The notes: generated by a model from the sequence alone, not told the origin. DNA of 64,000 bases from Ignatzschineria ureiclastica (GCF_003121845.1 NZ_QEWQ01000002.1:1-64000); one strand, 5' to 3'; positions 28,291-36,866 are shown, counted from the stretch's first letter. Made by a program: numbers and translations.

Positions 28291-28367
28291 TGGCGGAATG
28301 GACGGGATTCGAACCCGCGACCCCCTGCGTGACAGGCAGGTATTCTAACCAGCTGAACTACCACTCC
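28291..28367 (-). tRNA. tRNA-Asp (GTC), second copy
   Basis: A 77-nt tRNA with acceptor GGAGTGG pairing to CCATTCC, D-loop TAGTTCAGCTGGTTAGAA, anticodon stem CCTGC-CTGTCAC-GCAGG (anticodon GTC), T-arm GGGTTCGAATCCC, and an encoded CCA. It is identical to the copy 79 bp upstream in the transcript. Confidence 0.98.
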
Positions 28368-28446
28368 GAGATTAGAATTGCTACTCTAAATAGCTTTACC
28401 TGATAAAATCAAATTTAATTTCATCTATCAGATAACTGATAAAAAA

Positions 28447-28523
28447 TGGCGGAATGGACGGGATTCGAACCCGCGACCCCCTGCGTGACAGGCAGGTATT
28501 CTAACCAGCTGAACTACCACTCC
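28447..28523 (-). tRNA. tRNA-Asp (GTC), first copy
   Basis: 77 nt, anticodon GTC, encoded CCA, identical to the copy at 28291. It is the promoter-proximal gene of the pair. Confidence 0.98.
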
Positions 28524-28560
28524 GAGATTTCTTTTTCGTTGTTGCCAACTAAGGAATGCT

Positions 28561-28588
28561 ATTATACGAAAAAATTCGAGCTTGTCAT
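28561..28588 (-). promoter_or_regulatory. Promoter of the tRNA-Asp pair
   Basis: On the minus strand, ATGACA (5/6 match to -35) and a perfect TATAAT are 16 bp apart. The -10 ends 37 nt before the mature tRNA 5' end. Confidence 0.7.
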
Positions 28589-28748
28589 CTTTATTTTTCA
28601 ATTTGTGTAATAAACAATCAAAATATAATTTGCGCTCGAAATGTCATTTTCAGTAGCTATTGATTTATAGGAACTATTTCATCAATCAGTAATTGTAAAA
28701 CATGCTACACTGAATGTCAGTCATGAATTTACATTTAAGAGGCAATTT

Positions 28749-29444
28749 ATGAATTTACACAGAATTATTTTGGCAGGCATCGGCTTATTCTCAACCACAG
28801 TTGCATTGGCTGCCCCTTCTACCACGATTCCTAGCTTAGAGATTGCGCCGTTATCAGAATCGCAATCCGTGCAAGTGGTATTAGATTTAGAGGATAACCG
28901 TTTCTCAGTAACGGGTGGTTGCAACACGATGGTTGGGCAAGTTTATGTCACGGATCACGGTACTTTCCTTGTGAAGCAGGGGCATAATGGCGCCGGTCTT
29001 GCTTCAACGATGATGGCTTGCCCAGCAGATTTACAAAAATTAGATGATCGTATCTCTAAATTTATCGTGAATAATCCTAAAGTCGTGCGTAGTGGGGATG
29101 ATCTTTACCTTGTAGGGACTATTGATGGTGAAAAGGCTTCAGCCTATCTTCCGATTGAGTTAGATAAAGGCGCTTATCAAGATGTCGTTGCTAAGCCTTA
29201 TGAGCAAGTTTTCTATTATGTATCAAGCGAACAGGTTCCTTGTGAAGCGGATAGTAAAGAGAAGTGTTTACAAATTCGTCAAGATAAAATTTCTGAGTGG
29301 CAACCTTATGAGGGGAAAATTGAAGGGTTTACGCCAATTGACGGTTATGAATATCGTCTTCGTTTAAAAGAGTACAAGAATGAAGATGGTTCCGTAAAAC
29401 ATCAATTAGATATGGTTGTTGAGCAAGAGAAAGTTGGAGCGTAA
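28749..29444 (+). CDS. META and DUF4377 domain-containing exported protein
   Basis: A 231-residue envelope protein with a cleavable signal peptide (AxA site at ALAAP, about residue 22). The N-terminal half is a META (HslJ-like) domain: FSVTGGCNTMVGQV and ASTMMACP carry its typical paired cysteines. The C-terminal half matches DUF4377: FYYVSSEQVPC, CLQIRQ, and a final GYEYRLRLKEYK. Proteins with this pair are linked to envelope stress or heat-resistance phenotypes in other species, but no biochemical role is established. A GAGG site precedes the ATG. Confidence 0.85.
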   Translation: MNLHRIILAGIGLFSTTVALAAPSTTIPSLEIAPLSESQSVQVVLDLEDNRFSVTGGCNTMVGQVYVTDHGTFLVKQGHNGAGLASTMMACPADLQKLDDRISKFIVNNPKVVRSGDDLYLVGTIDGEKASAYLPIELDKGAYQDVVAKPYEQVFYYVSSEQVPCEADSKEKCLQIRQDKISEWQPYEGKIEGFTPIDGYEYRLRLKEYKNEDGSVKHQLDMVVEQEKVGA

Positions 29445-29502
29445 TCAATACGCTTGTATCGGATGATCACTTATCATGTATAACTAGGTAACACGAAAAT
29501 AG

Positions 29503-29530
29503 AAAAGCAGTTCAATTGAACTGCTTTTTT
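29503..29530. terminator. Bidirectional terminator between convergent META and corA genes
   Basis: AAAAGCAGTTCAA / TTGAACTGCTTTT is a near-perfect palindrome with T-runs at both outer ends. Confidence 0.88.
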
Positions 29531-29564
29531 GATGCTGTCTATTTGATTCTGTTTGATGTGCGTA

Positions 29565-30599
29565 CTAGAGCCAACCCTTACGCTTGAAGAGTAGATAGGG
29601 CGCAATTCCCGAGAGAATCATTGCTGCGATAGAGATAGGGTAGCTAATTGTATAATTAAGTTCCGGCATTGGGAAGTTCATCCCATAGATACTTGCAATT
29701 AATGTCGGCGGTAAGAAGACCACAGAAGCAATAGAGAATATTTTAATAATTCGGCTTTGTTCGAGAGAGATTTTACCGGTCGCCGCATCAAGTAAGAAGT
29801 TGACCTTATCGAAGAGGAACGTAGTATGTCCTGTGAGTGATTCTAAATCTTGCAAAATTTCGCGGACATCATTTTTTTGCTCTTCCGATAAGACTTGTGT
29901 TCGCATCAAAAATGAGAATGATCGGCGCGTATCCATTAGGGATAATCGAGCCTTACCATTCATATCTTCTTGCATTGCAATATTTTGTAATACTTCTTCC
30001 ATTGTCGGTTTCTTGTCAGAATCCTCATCTTGAGATTCAAGGCGTTTACGCTTTTTGCCTTTTTTAGTCTGTGCTTCTTCAGCTTCTTCTTCCATCGCTA
30101 GAACATAGGGGCTAGTATTTTCTAATTCGGCGTAAATTCGCTCTAATACATCGGCAACGTGTTCAATCGCTGTTTCATGTAAGCCTATGAGAATATTCAT
30201 CACATCCACTTTGCCATCTGTCAGTTCTAATTGTACTTGGCGTGCACGCAGTCGATAGAGACGAAATGCTGAGAGATCTTCATCATGAATGGTGAAAAGG
30301 CGGTTGTTGTAAATAGAGAAAGCGACGGTGATATTTTTCGCGCTTGAGTCAAAGTCATTGAGAAAGAAACTATGAATATGCAAACCATCTTCATCTTCAT
30401 AAAAACGAGCAGAGGCTTCTAAGTCATTGATTTCAGCTTTTTCAGGAAGATCTAATTTGAAATGGTTTTCCACTAAAAGTCGTTCATCTTCTGTGGGATC
30501 TACAAGATCAATCCAGATCATTTCATCTGTAAAGTCTTCTGCATGCTGAACAGAAATCTGTTTGAGACGATTATCTTTGAGTGTAAATCCTGAAATCAT
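29565..30599 (-). CDS. corA: Magnesium/cobalt transport protein CorA
   Basis: A pentameric inner-membrane Mg2+ channel. The signature YGMNF lies near the C-terminus, between two membrane helices, and the protein ends in a Lys/Arg-containing tail (LLFKRKGWL). The large N-terminal domain is cytosolic. At 344 aa it is longer than E. coli CorA (316), mainly through a highly charged insert around residues 170-205 (KKGKKRKR, then acidic residues) in the helical stalk. It is convergent with the META gene and shares a terminator region. Confidence 0.93.
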   Translation of the reverse strand: MISGFTLKDNRLKQISVQHAEDFTDEMIWIDLVDPTEDERLLVENHFKLDLPEKAEINDLEASARFYEDEDGLHIHSFFLNDFDSSAKNITVAFSIYNNRLFTIHDEDLSAFRLYRLRARQVQLELTDGKVDVMNILIGLHETAIEHVADVLERIYAELENTSPYVLAMEEEAEEAQTKKGKKRKRLESQDEDSDKKPTMEEVLQNIAMQEDMNGKARLSLMDTRRSFSFLMRTQVLSEEQKNDVREILQDLESLTGHTTFLFDKVNFLLDAATGKISLEQSRIIKIFSIASVVFLPPTLIASIYGMNFPMPELNYTISYPISIAAMILSGIAPYLLFKRKGWL

Positions 30600-30895
30600 T
30601 TTAAAAAGTTCCTCATCGGTTGAAATTGAAATGAATAAAATGTATGGCTTAAAGATAAGCTATTGTAGTCAAAAATCCTAATTTATCCCATTTTAATTAT
30701 AGATTTATGCTGTGCTCTATGCTTATTTTTTAAGCATTAACTTGTATTCAATTAATACGAACACCATATATCAGGCAGATTATACAGCAGTAATACTTTG
30801 CCAATTAGAATTTTATGCTTGCATTTTTTTGAAAATATTATATAAGGCATGCAAAGATTTTAATTATTTGCACTTACAGTAAGGAGAAGAATCAT

Positions 30896-31114
30896 ATGTC
30901 AAATGATTATGATGATGATTTATTAGATGATGAAGATATCATGGAAGAAGATGTCCCCGATGTGACTGATGTGAAGGGCAGTAAATCCCAAGCATGGAGA
31001 AGCATTGAGGCCATTAGAGAAGAACGAGCACTTCAAAAGAAACTAGCGAAAGAATTTGATCTTGATAGCTTTGATGATTTGATTCTCGATGATGAGATTG
31101 ATAAAGATTTATAA
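30896..31114 (+). CDS. Small acidic protein, PA3496/DUF3545-like
   Basis: A 72-residue protein with a strongly acidic N-terminus (DDDLLDDEDIMEED), then a conserved-looking helical core WRSIEAIREERALQKKLAKEF and an acidic tail. This pattern fits the PA3496-like small proteins of gammaproteobacteria, whose role is unclear. It has an excellent AAGGAG site, which supports it as a real gene. The family call is by resemblance only. Confidence 0.75.
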   Translation: MSNDYDDDLLDDEDIMEEDVPDVTDVKGSKSQAWRSIEAIREERALQKKLAKEFDLDSFDDLILDDEIDKDL

Positions 31115-31167
31115 TAGCTAGCGTTTAGTCATTTTTTGATGGTTTGGTTGTTTAATAACAGTTAATT

Positions 31168-31202
31168 TTATAACCAATTGTTATAACCAATTTATAACCA
31201 AT
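31168..31202. repeat. Short tandem repeat, three TTATAACCAAT units
   Basis: Units at 31168, 31181 and 31192 with spacings of 13 and 11 bp, in the grpE upstream region. Confidence 0.7.
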
Positions 31203-31414
31203 AATAGATGCTTGATATTTGCAAAAAGGATTTGATTCTATAACGATAAAGGTTAATGAGAATCGGCTTGTTAAAAGTTATAGTGACATTCCGCAATAGA
31301 TGTAGAGATAAGCTCGATATTATTTAGTGATTAGCATGGATTGTATTAATCGAAAATGATCTTCTAACATTGGGGCGATTCTGATTTAAACCGGCTAGAA
31401 TGACAATTTCATTG

Positions 31415-31420
31415 TATAAT
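31415..31420 (+). promoter_or_regulatory. Candidate -10 element of grpE
   Basis: A perfect TATAAT 34 nt before the grpE ATG. No good -35 is seen at 16-18 bp. It lies inside the upstream extension of the open frame, which supports the downstream ATG as the real start. Confidence 0.5.
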
Positions 31421-31453
31421 GCTGACAAATTATTCAATAAAGAGGGGAAAAAG

Positions 31454-32002
31454 ATGAGTAAAGAACAGATGACAGAAACACAAAATGCCACAGAGGAAAT
31501 GCTTGAAGCAGAAGTTGAACTCGCAGAAGAAGCGATTGAAGAGACTGTTTCTGAACTTGAAGCTTTAAAAGCTGAAAAGGAGAAACTTTATGATCAATAT
31601 GTAAGAGCTGTTGCTGAATCTCAAAATGTTGCTCGTCGTGCAGAGATTGATGTTGCAAATGCACATAAGTATGCGCTTGATAAGTTTGTAAAAGATCTTT
31701 TACCCATCATTGATGCGATGGAACTTGAGATGAAAGCTGTCGATGAAAACTCATCTGAAGAACTAAAACGCTTTAGAGAAGGTTCTCAATTGATGTATAA
31801 GATGCTACTTGGCGCCTGTGAGAAATATGGTGTTAAACAGCTCAATCCTGAAGGGGAGAAGTTAAATCCAGAATTGCATCAAGCAATCTCGATCATTCCT
31901 CATGAGGGGTTTGAGACCAATCAAATTATTACGGTTGCACAACACGGTTATTTATTAAATGATCGTCTCATTAGACCAGCACAAGTTATTGTCGCAAAAT
32001 AA
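31454..32002 (+). CDS. grpE: Nucleotide exchange factor GrpE
   Basis: GrpE releases ADP from DnaK in the Hsp70 chaperone cycle. The 182-residue protein has a Glu-rich coiled-coil N-terminus and the C-terminal signature HQAISIIPHEGFETNQIITVAQHGYLLNDRLIRPAQVIVAK region. The frame extends 18 codons upstream, but the chosen ATG follows GAGGGG at a good distance and downstream of a TATAAT. dnaK and dnaJ are not adjacent, as in several gammaproteobacteria. Confidence 0.95.
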   Translation: MSKEQMTETQNATEEMLEAEVELAEEAIEETVSELEALKAEKEKLYDQYVRAVAESQNVARRAEIDVANAHKYALDKFVKDLLPIIDAMELEMKAVDENSSEELKRFREGSQLMYKMLLGACEKYGVKQLNPEGEKLNPELHQAISIIPHEGFETNQIITVAQHGYLLNDRLIRPAQVIVAK

Positions 32003-32116
32003 AAAACAGTTTCTTTGATTCGGTACACTAGCAAAAGATAACAAGTTGATTTATCATTGTCGGGTATTAGATCATATTAAACAATAAAATTGACTTGTAT
32101 TTTCTAGGAGCAGATC

Positions 32117-32950
32117 GTGCAAAAACAGTCAGATAAATTCTCATTTTCGTTGCTAACCATTTTAGCAGCACTTGCTTTACTAGTAATTTTAGTTGTACTA
32201 GTGACCTCATTTGTCAAATTGATCGATCGAAGTATTGGTGGAACACCATATGAGAATAAAGATCTAGTGGCTGAAAGATTAACCCCTTATGGTCGTGTGA
32301 ATACAGGTAATTTAGTGGCTGCCGGCCCTAAAGTAAAAGCACCTCAAGAGATCTACGTCTCACTTTGTGCAAGCTGTCATGACACCGGGTTAAATGATGC
32401 GCCCCATATGGGCGATAATGCAGCATGGTCTGCTCGTTTTCAAGAGCGTGGTCTAGATGGTTTGCATAATAGTGCGCTTCATGGACGTAACCTAATGCCA
32501 GCTAAAGGTGGCGATCCACGTCTATCAGATGATGAGGTGATTCATACGGTTGACTTTATTCTTGCTAATAGCGGTATCGAAGTGGCGGCAAGTGATCCTG
32601 CAGAAGATATCGTTGCGGAAGAAGCACCAGCAACAGCCGAAATGGGTGAAACAGAAGCGGCAACTGCAGAGAAAGTAGATGCTGCGATTGTAGAACAAGC
32701 TGCGGTAAAACAAGAAGCGATTGAGGCAGCAGTAGAAGAAGCAGTTGCCGAAACACCTAAAGCTGAAACAACAGAAGATGCTATCAAAGCTGAAGCAGTT
32801 AAAGTCGCAGATGATGCAGTAGAAACAGTTAAAGATGCTACAAATAGTGTGCAATCAGCTGTAGAGAAAGTTTCTGAAGAAGCAAAACCAGTGATTGAAA
32901 AGGTCACAAAACCAGTAGTAGAACATAATGCTGCTGAAACAACAGAGTAA
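32117..32950 (+). CDS. Membrane-anchored cytochrome c5-like protein with long Ala/Glu tail
   Basis: A monohaem c-type cytochrome starting at GTG after TAGGAG. One N-terminal membrane segment (residues 10-33) anchors it, with the haem domain in the periplasm. The haem site is C84-x-x-C87-H88 and the likely distal ligand is M127 in NLMPAKGG. After about residue 155 comes a tail of some 120 residues made mostly of Ala, Glu, Val, Lys and Thr in helical repeats. It probably carries electrons between respiratory complexes. The tail is unusual and may act as a spacer. Confidence 0.85.
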   Translation: MQKQSDKFSFSLLTILAALALLVILVVLVTSFVKLIDRSIGGTPYENKDLVAERLTPYGRVNTGNLVAAGPKVKAPQEIYVSLCASCHDTGLNDAPHMGDNAAWSARFQERGLDGLHNSALHGRNLMPAKGGDPRLSDDEVIHTVDFILANSGIEVAASDPAEDIVAEEAPATAEMGETEAATAEKVDAAIVEQAAVKQEAIEAAVEEAVAETPKAETTEDAIKAEAVKVADDAVETVKDATNSVQSAVEKVSEEAKPVIEKVTKPVVEHNAAETTE

Positions 32951-33027
32951 ACTTCTATAAGTAGTATGATGTGGGAGTTACACTCATCCCCATAATGCAC
33001 TTATCAGAATTTAAGCGTATAAGAGAA

Positions 33028-33068
33028 AACGGGTATGAGACAGTAGATCACATACCCGTTATTATTTT
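33028..33068 (+). terminator. Rho-independent terminator after the cytochrome gene
   Basis: AACGGGTATG / CATACCCGTT form a perfect 10-bp stem followed by ATTATTTTTTG. It ends about 30 bp before gloA. Confidence 0.85.
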
Positions 33069-33097
33069 TTGTTGTAGTCTTACAGAGGAGAGAAAAG

Positions 33098-33517
33098 ATG
33101 CGTTTTTTACATACAATGGTTCGTGTAACGGATTTAGAAAAATCATTGAAGTTTTTCACAGAGATTCTAGGATTAAAAGAGACTCGCCGTAAGGAATATG
33201 AAAAGTGGGAATGCACTTTAGTCTATTTAGCCGCTGAAGGACAAGATGTTGAAGTAGAGTTAACTTACAACTGGAACTCTGATGAAAAATATGGCATTGG
33301 CCGAGCATTTGGGCATTTAGCTTTTGAAGTAGATGATATCTACGAAGTATGCCAACGGGCAATGGATGCAGGTATTGAGATTAATGTACCGCCAAGAGAT
33401 GGCTGGATGGCTTTCTTTAGATCGCCTGATGATATTTCCATTGAGTTGTTACAAAAAGGGGAGCCTAAAGCGCCTCAAGCACCTTGGAAAGACATGGAGA
33501 ATGTCGGTTGGTGGTAA
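33098..33517 (+). CDS. gloA: Lactoylglutathione lyase (glyoxalase I)
   Basis: It converts the methylglyoxal-glutathione hemithioacetal to S-lactoylglutathione, the first step in methylglyoxal detoxification. The 139-residue VOC-fold protein shows the four metal ligands H5, E54 (VELTYNW), H73 (FGHLAFEVDD) and E116 (ISIELLQ). A GAGGAGA ribosome-binding site precedes the ATG. The upstream terminator indicates its own promoter must lie in or near that hairpin region. Confidence 0.95.
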   Translation: MRFLHTMVRVTDLEKSLKFFTEILGLKETRRKEYEKWECTLVYLAAEGQDVEVELTYNWNSDEKYGIGRAFGHLAFEVDDIYEVCQRAMDAGIEINVPPRDGWMAFFRSPDDISIELLQKGEPKAPQAPWKDMENVGWW

Positions 33518-33531
33518 TGTAATCCTAATAT

Positions 33532-33578
33532 AGTTCATAGTTCACGTTGCAACTGTGAACTATGGTGGGCTATGAACT
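33532..33578 (+). promoter_or_regulatory. Overlapping alternative hairpins in the gloA-greA gap (greA leader candidate)
   Basis: CATAGTTCAC (33536) pairs perfectly with GTGAACTATG (33555). AGTTCATAG (33532) pairs perfectly with CTATGAACT (33570). The left arms overlap, so only one hairpin can form at a time. Neither has a U-tract. They end about 30 nt before the greA start. Confidence 0.55.
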
Positions 33579-33610
33579 GTAATAAGAATAATAAGTAAAG
33601 GATAAATTAG

Positions 33611-34087
33611 ATGAAGAAATTTCCCATGACTAAAGTGGGTGCAGAAGCACTACGTCGTGAATTAGACGATTTGAAACAAGTACAAAGACCACGTGTGATT
33701 GAGTCAATTGCAACAGCTCGTGAACATGGTGACTTGAAAGAAAATGCCGAATATCATGCAGCTAGAGAAGAACAGAGCTTTATTGAAGGTCGTATTGCCG
33801 ACTATGAAGCGCGTTTAGCCAATGCTCAGGTGATTGATATTACTGAAATCCCGAATACGGGGAAGGTTATTTTTGGTGTAACGGTGACACTTTTTGATGT
33901 AAATGAAGATAAAGAAGTTACCTATCAGATCGTCGGTGAGCATGAAGCGGATGTGAAACAGAATAAGTTATCAGTAGTTTCCCCGATTGCTCGTGCGCTT
34001 ATTGGTAAATCTGTTGATGATGAAGTCACTATTCAAACACCGGGTGGCAATCGTCTATATGAGATCATTAGTGTGGAGCACATCTAA
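33611..34087 (+). CDS. greA: Transcription elongation factor GreA
   Basis: GreA rescues backtracked RNA polymerase by stimulating transcript cleavage in the secondary channel. The 158-residue protein has the N-terminal coiled coil ([13 protein letters not shown]) with the acidic tip around residues 38-46 ([15 protein letters not shown]) and the C-terminal FKBP-like domain ([14 protein letters not shown]-type motif). Length is standard. The leader contains mutually exclusive hairpins. Confidence 0.96.
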   Translation: MKKFPMTKVGAEALRRELDDLKQVQRPRVIESIATAREHGDLKENAEYHAAREEQSFIEGRIADYEARLANAQVIDITEIPNTGKVIFGVTVTLFDVNEDKEVTYQIVGEHEADVKQNKLSVVSPIARALIGKSVDDEVTIQTPGGNRLYEIISVEHI

Positions 34088-34130
34088 TCTATCCGATTTT
34101 TAATAAAGGTTGATAACAGAGGTAAAACTT

Positions 34131-35222
34131 ATGCAAGCATTGACAGCAAATCCGGTAGCAAAATGGATTATCATTCTCATTCTACTATTAGGGGCTGTCT
34201 TCTTCCATGAGTTCCTTGTTCCGGCATTAGGGGCGATGATTATCACGTTTGTGACTTGGCGGCCTTATACTGATTTAGTACGATTTTGCCGAGGTAGCAC
34301 ACTGCTTGCTGCCTCTATTGCAACAACCTTAACTGTTTTAGTGATTATCATTCCTTTTCTATTTTTATTGCATTATCTCTATGGTGAGATAATGCTTTTT
34401 CGTACTTGGTTAATTGAAGCGAATACCTATGGGATTGCTACGCCTGCTTGGTTACTCAATCTACCTTATGGTAATGAGCTTGGAAAATATTGGGTTGAGT
34501 ACTTAGGAACGCCCAATGGGGTAAATCTCTTTTTTACCGAGATCGGTCTTGCAAACTTGAGCTATGTTGCTGCTGTCACAAAATCGGTCACCAAAAGTTT
34601 TAGTGCTTTAGGCTTTACACTACTCTTTATGATGATTATCCTCTTCTTCTGCTATAAAGATGGGCGAAGAGTCAGTCGGCAGTTAGATAAAGTGGGAGAG
34701 AGGGTATTTCCGGGGCGATGGAAACGAATTTCTCGTATTGTACCAACGCTTGTGAGCTCTACGGTGTCAGGAATGGTGATTATTGCCATTGGCGAAGGGA
34801 TTGTATTTGGTTTCGTTTATTACTTCGTCGGTGCTCCAATGCCAATTACTCTTGGTATCATTACCGGTATTTTTGCTTTGATTCCCGGTGGTGCACCGAT
34901 GTCAATGACCTTAGTATCACTCTATTTAGTGGGAAATCACCAATTAACGCAAGGGATTATTCTATTTTGTTGGGGAACGGTTCAGCTCTTTGTGGTTGAT
35001 AAAACGATCCGTCCTCGTCTAGTGGGTGGTGCGGTTAAACTGCCGTTTTTACCAACTATTTTAGGGCTTGTTGGTGGAGTCAAAACAATGGGCATTATTG
35101 GACTCTTTATCGGACCTGTCATTATGGCGTTACTGGTGGCTATTTGGCGTGAATGGGTGCATGAAGATAATCCTCGGCAACTCGATGAGCAGTTAAAAGC
35201 GAAGATCGCGAAAAAACCATAA
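34131..35222 (+). CDS. AI-2E family transporter (PerM/YdiK-like)
   Basis: A 363-residue inner-membrane protein with about eight hydrophobic segments and the family's C-terminal motif region (FALIPGGAPMSM, then RPRLVGGAVKLPFLPTILGLVGG). The family includes TqsA, linked to autoinducer-2 export, and Na+/H+ antiporters; the substrate here is unknown. The ATG follows GAGGTAAAA; a TTG 21 nt upstream keeps the frame but has no ribosome-binding site. It starts 43 bp after greA with no terminator between, so it may be cotranscribed. Confidence 0.87.
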   Translation: MQALTANPVAKWIIILILLLGAVFFHEFLVPALGAMIITFVTWRPYTDLVRFCRGSTLLAASIATTLTVLVIIIPFLFLLHYLYGEIMLFRTWLIEANTYGIATPAWLLNLPYGNELGKYWVEYLGTPNGVNLFFTEIGLANLSYVAAVTKSVTKSFSALGFTLLFMMIILFFCYKDGRRVSRQLDKVGERVFPGRWKRISRIVPTLVSSTVSGMVIIAIGEGIVFGFVYYFVGAPMPITLGIITGIFALIPGGAPMSMTLVSLYLVGNHQLTQGIILFCWGTVQLFVVDKTIRPRLVGGAVKLPFLPTILGLVGGVKTMGIIGLFIGPVIMALLVAIWREWVHEDNPRQLDEQLKAKIAKKP

Positions 35223-35238
35223 AATATCGAATATGATG

Positions 35239-35265
35239 AATCCCTCAATTTGAGGGATTTTTTTA
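35239..35265 (+). terminator. Rho-independent terminator after the AI-2E family gene
   Basis: AATCCCTCA / TGAGGGATT form a 9-bp stem with a 3-nt loop, followed by TTTTTTA. Confidence 0.9.
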
Positions 35266-35625
35266 GTTTTTGGGAAATGTTTTAATTCATTGTTTTCAAT
35301 TTTTAATAAGGTTTTCCGCTATATTTATGGAGTTTTGATTATCATGATGTCATGTTTAAGGGGTATATTATTAGAATAGAATCAAATAGATGATTGAATG
35401 GTTGATAGGGTTTATTTATCAATATATGGGGGGCATACAACCTCTTATCCAAGAATAAAGGCTGTGAAATTGAAATAAGCTTTAAATATTTTTAAAATTT
35501 TTCAGTTATTATCACTTAGAATATATTGTTTATATGGGGCTATTTTCTAATAGAATTATGTCTTGTTATATCTCAATTTAAATAATTAAGATAACCTTAA
35601 GATTCAATTGATCTACTATCTTATT

Positions 35626-35644
35626 GATAAAGATAATGATCATT
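35626..35644. promoter_or_regulatory. Fur-box-like sequence upstream of the RND operon
   Basis: GATAAAGATAATGATCATT matches the 19-bp enterobacterial Fur consensus at 15 positions. It lies 47 bp before the adaptor start codon, a plausible operator position. AT-rich DNA gives such matches by chance. Confidence 0.35.
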
Positions 35645-35690
35645 AAGAGAGATGTGAATTGAATCAGCTTGATACTTCAGAAGGAATCGA

Positions 35691-36866
35691 ATGAATAGGA
35701 ATTTTACAAAAACGTGGGGGCTATTATGTCTTATAGTATTACTCTCACCGTTAACGGTATTTGCTAAAGTGACGGATGTCGAGCTTGCTGAAGTGGTACT
35801 ACAGGATAAATTCGAAGAGATCTATGCTGTGGGGATTCTCTATCCTTATCAAGAGGTGATTATTCGACCTGAAGCGTCAGGGCGTATCGTGGAGATTGCT
35901 TTTAAAGAAGGGGAAGAGGTAAAAGCTGGGGATCTTCTGATTGCCTTAGATTCCAGTATTGAAGCTGCAGAGTTACAAGAGAGCAGTGCAAAGCGAGTGT
36001 TAGCCAAACAAAATCTCGATCGAATGCTTGCCGCAAAAGGCGGGTCAACCGCTCAGGCGCGTGATGTTGCACAGGCTGAATATGCGCAAGCGGTGGCCAA
36101 TGAAGCGATTGCTAAAGCTAAATATGAGCGCCGTTTTATTCACGCCCCTTTTGCCGGAACAATGGGCCTAAAGAAAGTGGAGTTAGGTGATTATGTACAA
36201 TCTGGGGCTGATCTTGTTCGACTTCTGAATATCGATCAATTACGACTTGAGTTTAATATTCCCGAGCGCGTTGCCCACGTCGCTGAGCAGGGGCAAAATG
36301 TCACTTTTACGGTGGATAATTTTCCCAATAAGCTCTTTACCGCAGAAGTCTATGCTGTAAGCCCTGAAATTGAGCAGAAAGGCCGATCTCTGTCTGTATT
36401 AGCGAAATTTCATAATGAAGATCAGACGCTGATTGCCGGTTCATTTGCGCGTTTAAATCTCTTAATTCCGCTTAATTATCAAGTGATTATTATTCCGGAA
36501 GAATCGATTTTTGCTTCGGAAGGGGCGCAATTTGTTTATCGAGCAGTCGAAAATGAGAATGGCGATGGCTTTATAGCTGAGTTAACGCCGGTGGAAATTG
36601 GGCAGAGAAGCACCTTTAATGTGGAAATATTATCAGGATTAAATCCGAATGATATCGTTGTGAAAGCGGGGCAAGTACGCATTAAAGATCAGAGTGAGAT
36701 TCAAGATGCAACGGGGACCATTCTTCCTGAAAAGTTACGTAGTAAAACGAATCAAGATAGTACACAAGACCAAGAGCCTAAGATTCAAAATAACAATAGA
36801 GTAGAAAATAACCTAGAAAATAGCGTAGGAAATAGAGTCGGCGATACGGCAGATCAGGAGTCATAA
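35691..36866 (+). CDS. RND efflux pump periplasmic adaptor (membrane fusion protein)
   Basis: A 391-residue HlyD/AcrA-type adaptor that links the inner-membrane pump to an outer-membrane channel. It has a signal peptide (cleavage near VFAKV) without a lipobox. Then come a biotinyl-lipoyl domain (GRIVEIAFKEGEEVKAGDLLIALD), a helical hairpin (residues 95-145), the second lipoyl half (IHAPFAGTMGLKKVELGDYV) and a beta-barrel. The C-terminus is polar and Asn/Gln-rich, longer than usual. Its stop codon overlaps the pump ATG (TAATG), so translation is coupled. Confidence 0.92.
   Translation: MNRNFTKTWGLLCLIVLLSPLTVFAKVTDVELAEVVLQDKFEEIYAVGILYPYQEVIIRPEASGRIVEIAFKEGEEVKAGDLLIALDSSIEAAELQESSAKRVLAKQNLDRMLAAKGGSTAQARDVAQAEYAQAVANEAIAKAKYERRFIHAPFAGTMGLKKVELGDYVQSGADLVRLLNIDQLRLEFNIPERVAHVAEQGQNVTFTVDNFPNKLFTAEVYAVSPEIEQKGRSLSVLAKFHNEDQTLIAGSFARLNLLIPLNYQVIIIPEESIFASEGAQFVYRAVENENGDGFIAELTPVEIGQRSTFNVEILSGLNPNDIVVKAGQVRIKDQSEIQDATGTILPEKLRSKTNQDSTQDQEPKIQNNNRVENNLENSVGNRVGDTADQES

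Larger units (their letters stand above)
31115..31453 (+). other. Intergenic region before grpE
   Basis: About 340 bp with no gene. It holds the TTATAACCAAT repeats (31168-31202) and the grpE promoter candidate. No sigma-32 consensus (CTTGAA ... CCCCAT) was seen. Confidence 0.5.
35223..35690 (+). other. Intergenic region upstream of the RND pump operon
   Basis: About 470 bp. It contains the terminator of the upstream gene and a Fur-box-like site, then AT-rich sequence. No gene. Confidence 0.55.

Noticed and set aside
31381-31453. Heat-shock (sigma-32) promoter for grpE
   Set aside because: Only a vegetative-type TATAAT is visible; no CTTGAA/CCCCAT pair.
32525-33000. Cys/Phe-rich and Leu-rich frames antisense to the cytochrome tail
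   Set aside because: They arise from the biased GCA/GAA codons of the Ala/Glu tail read on the opposite strand.
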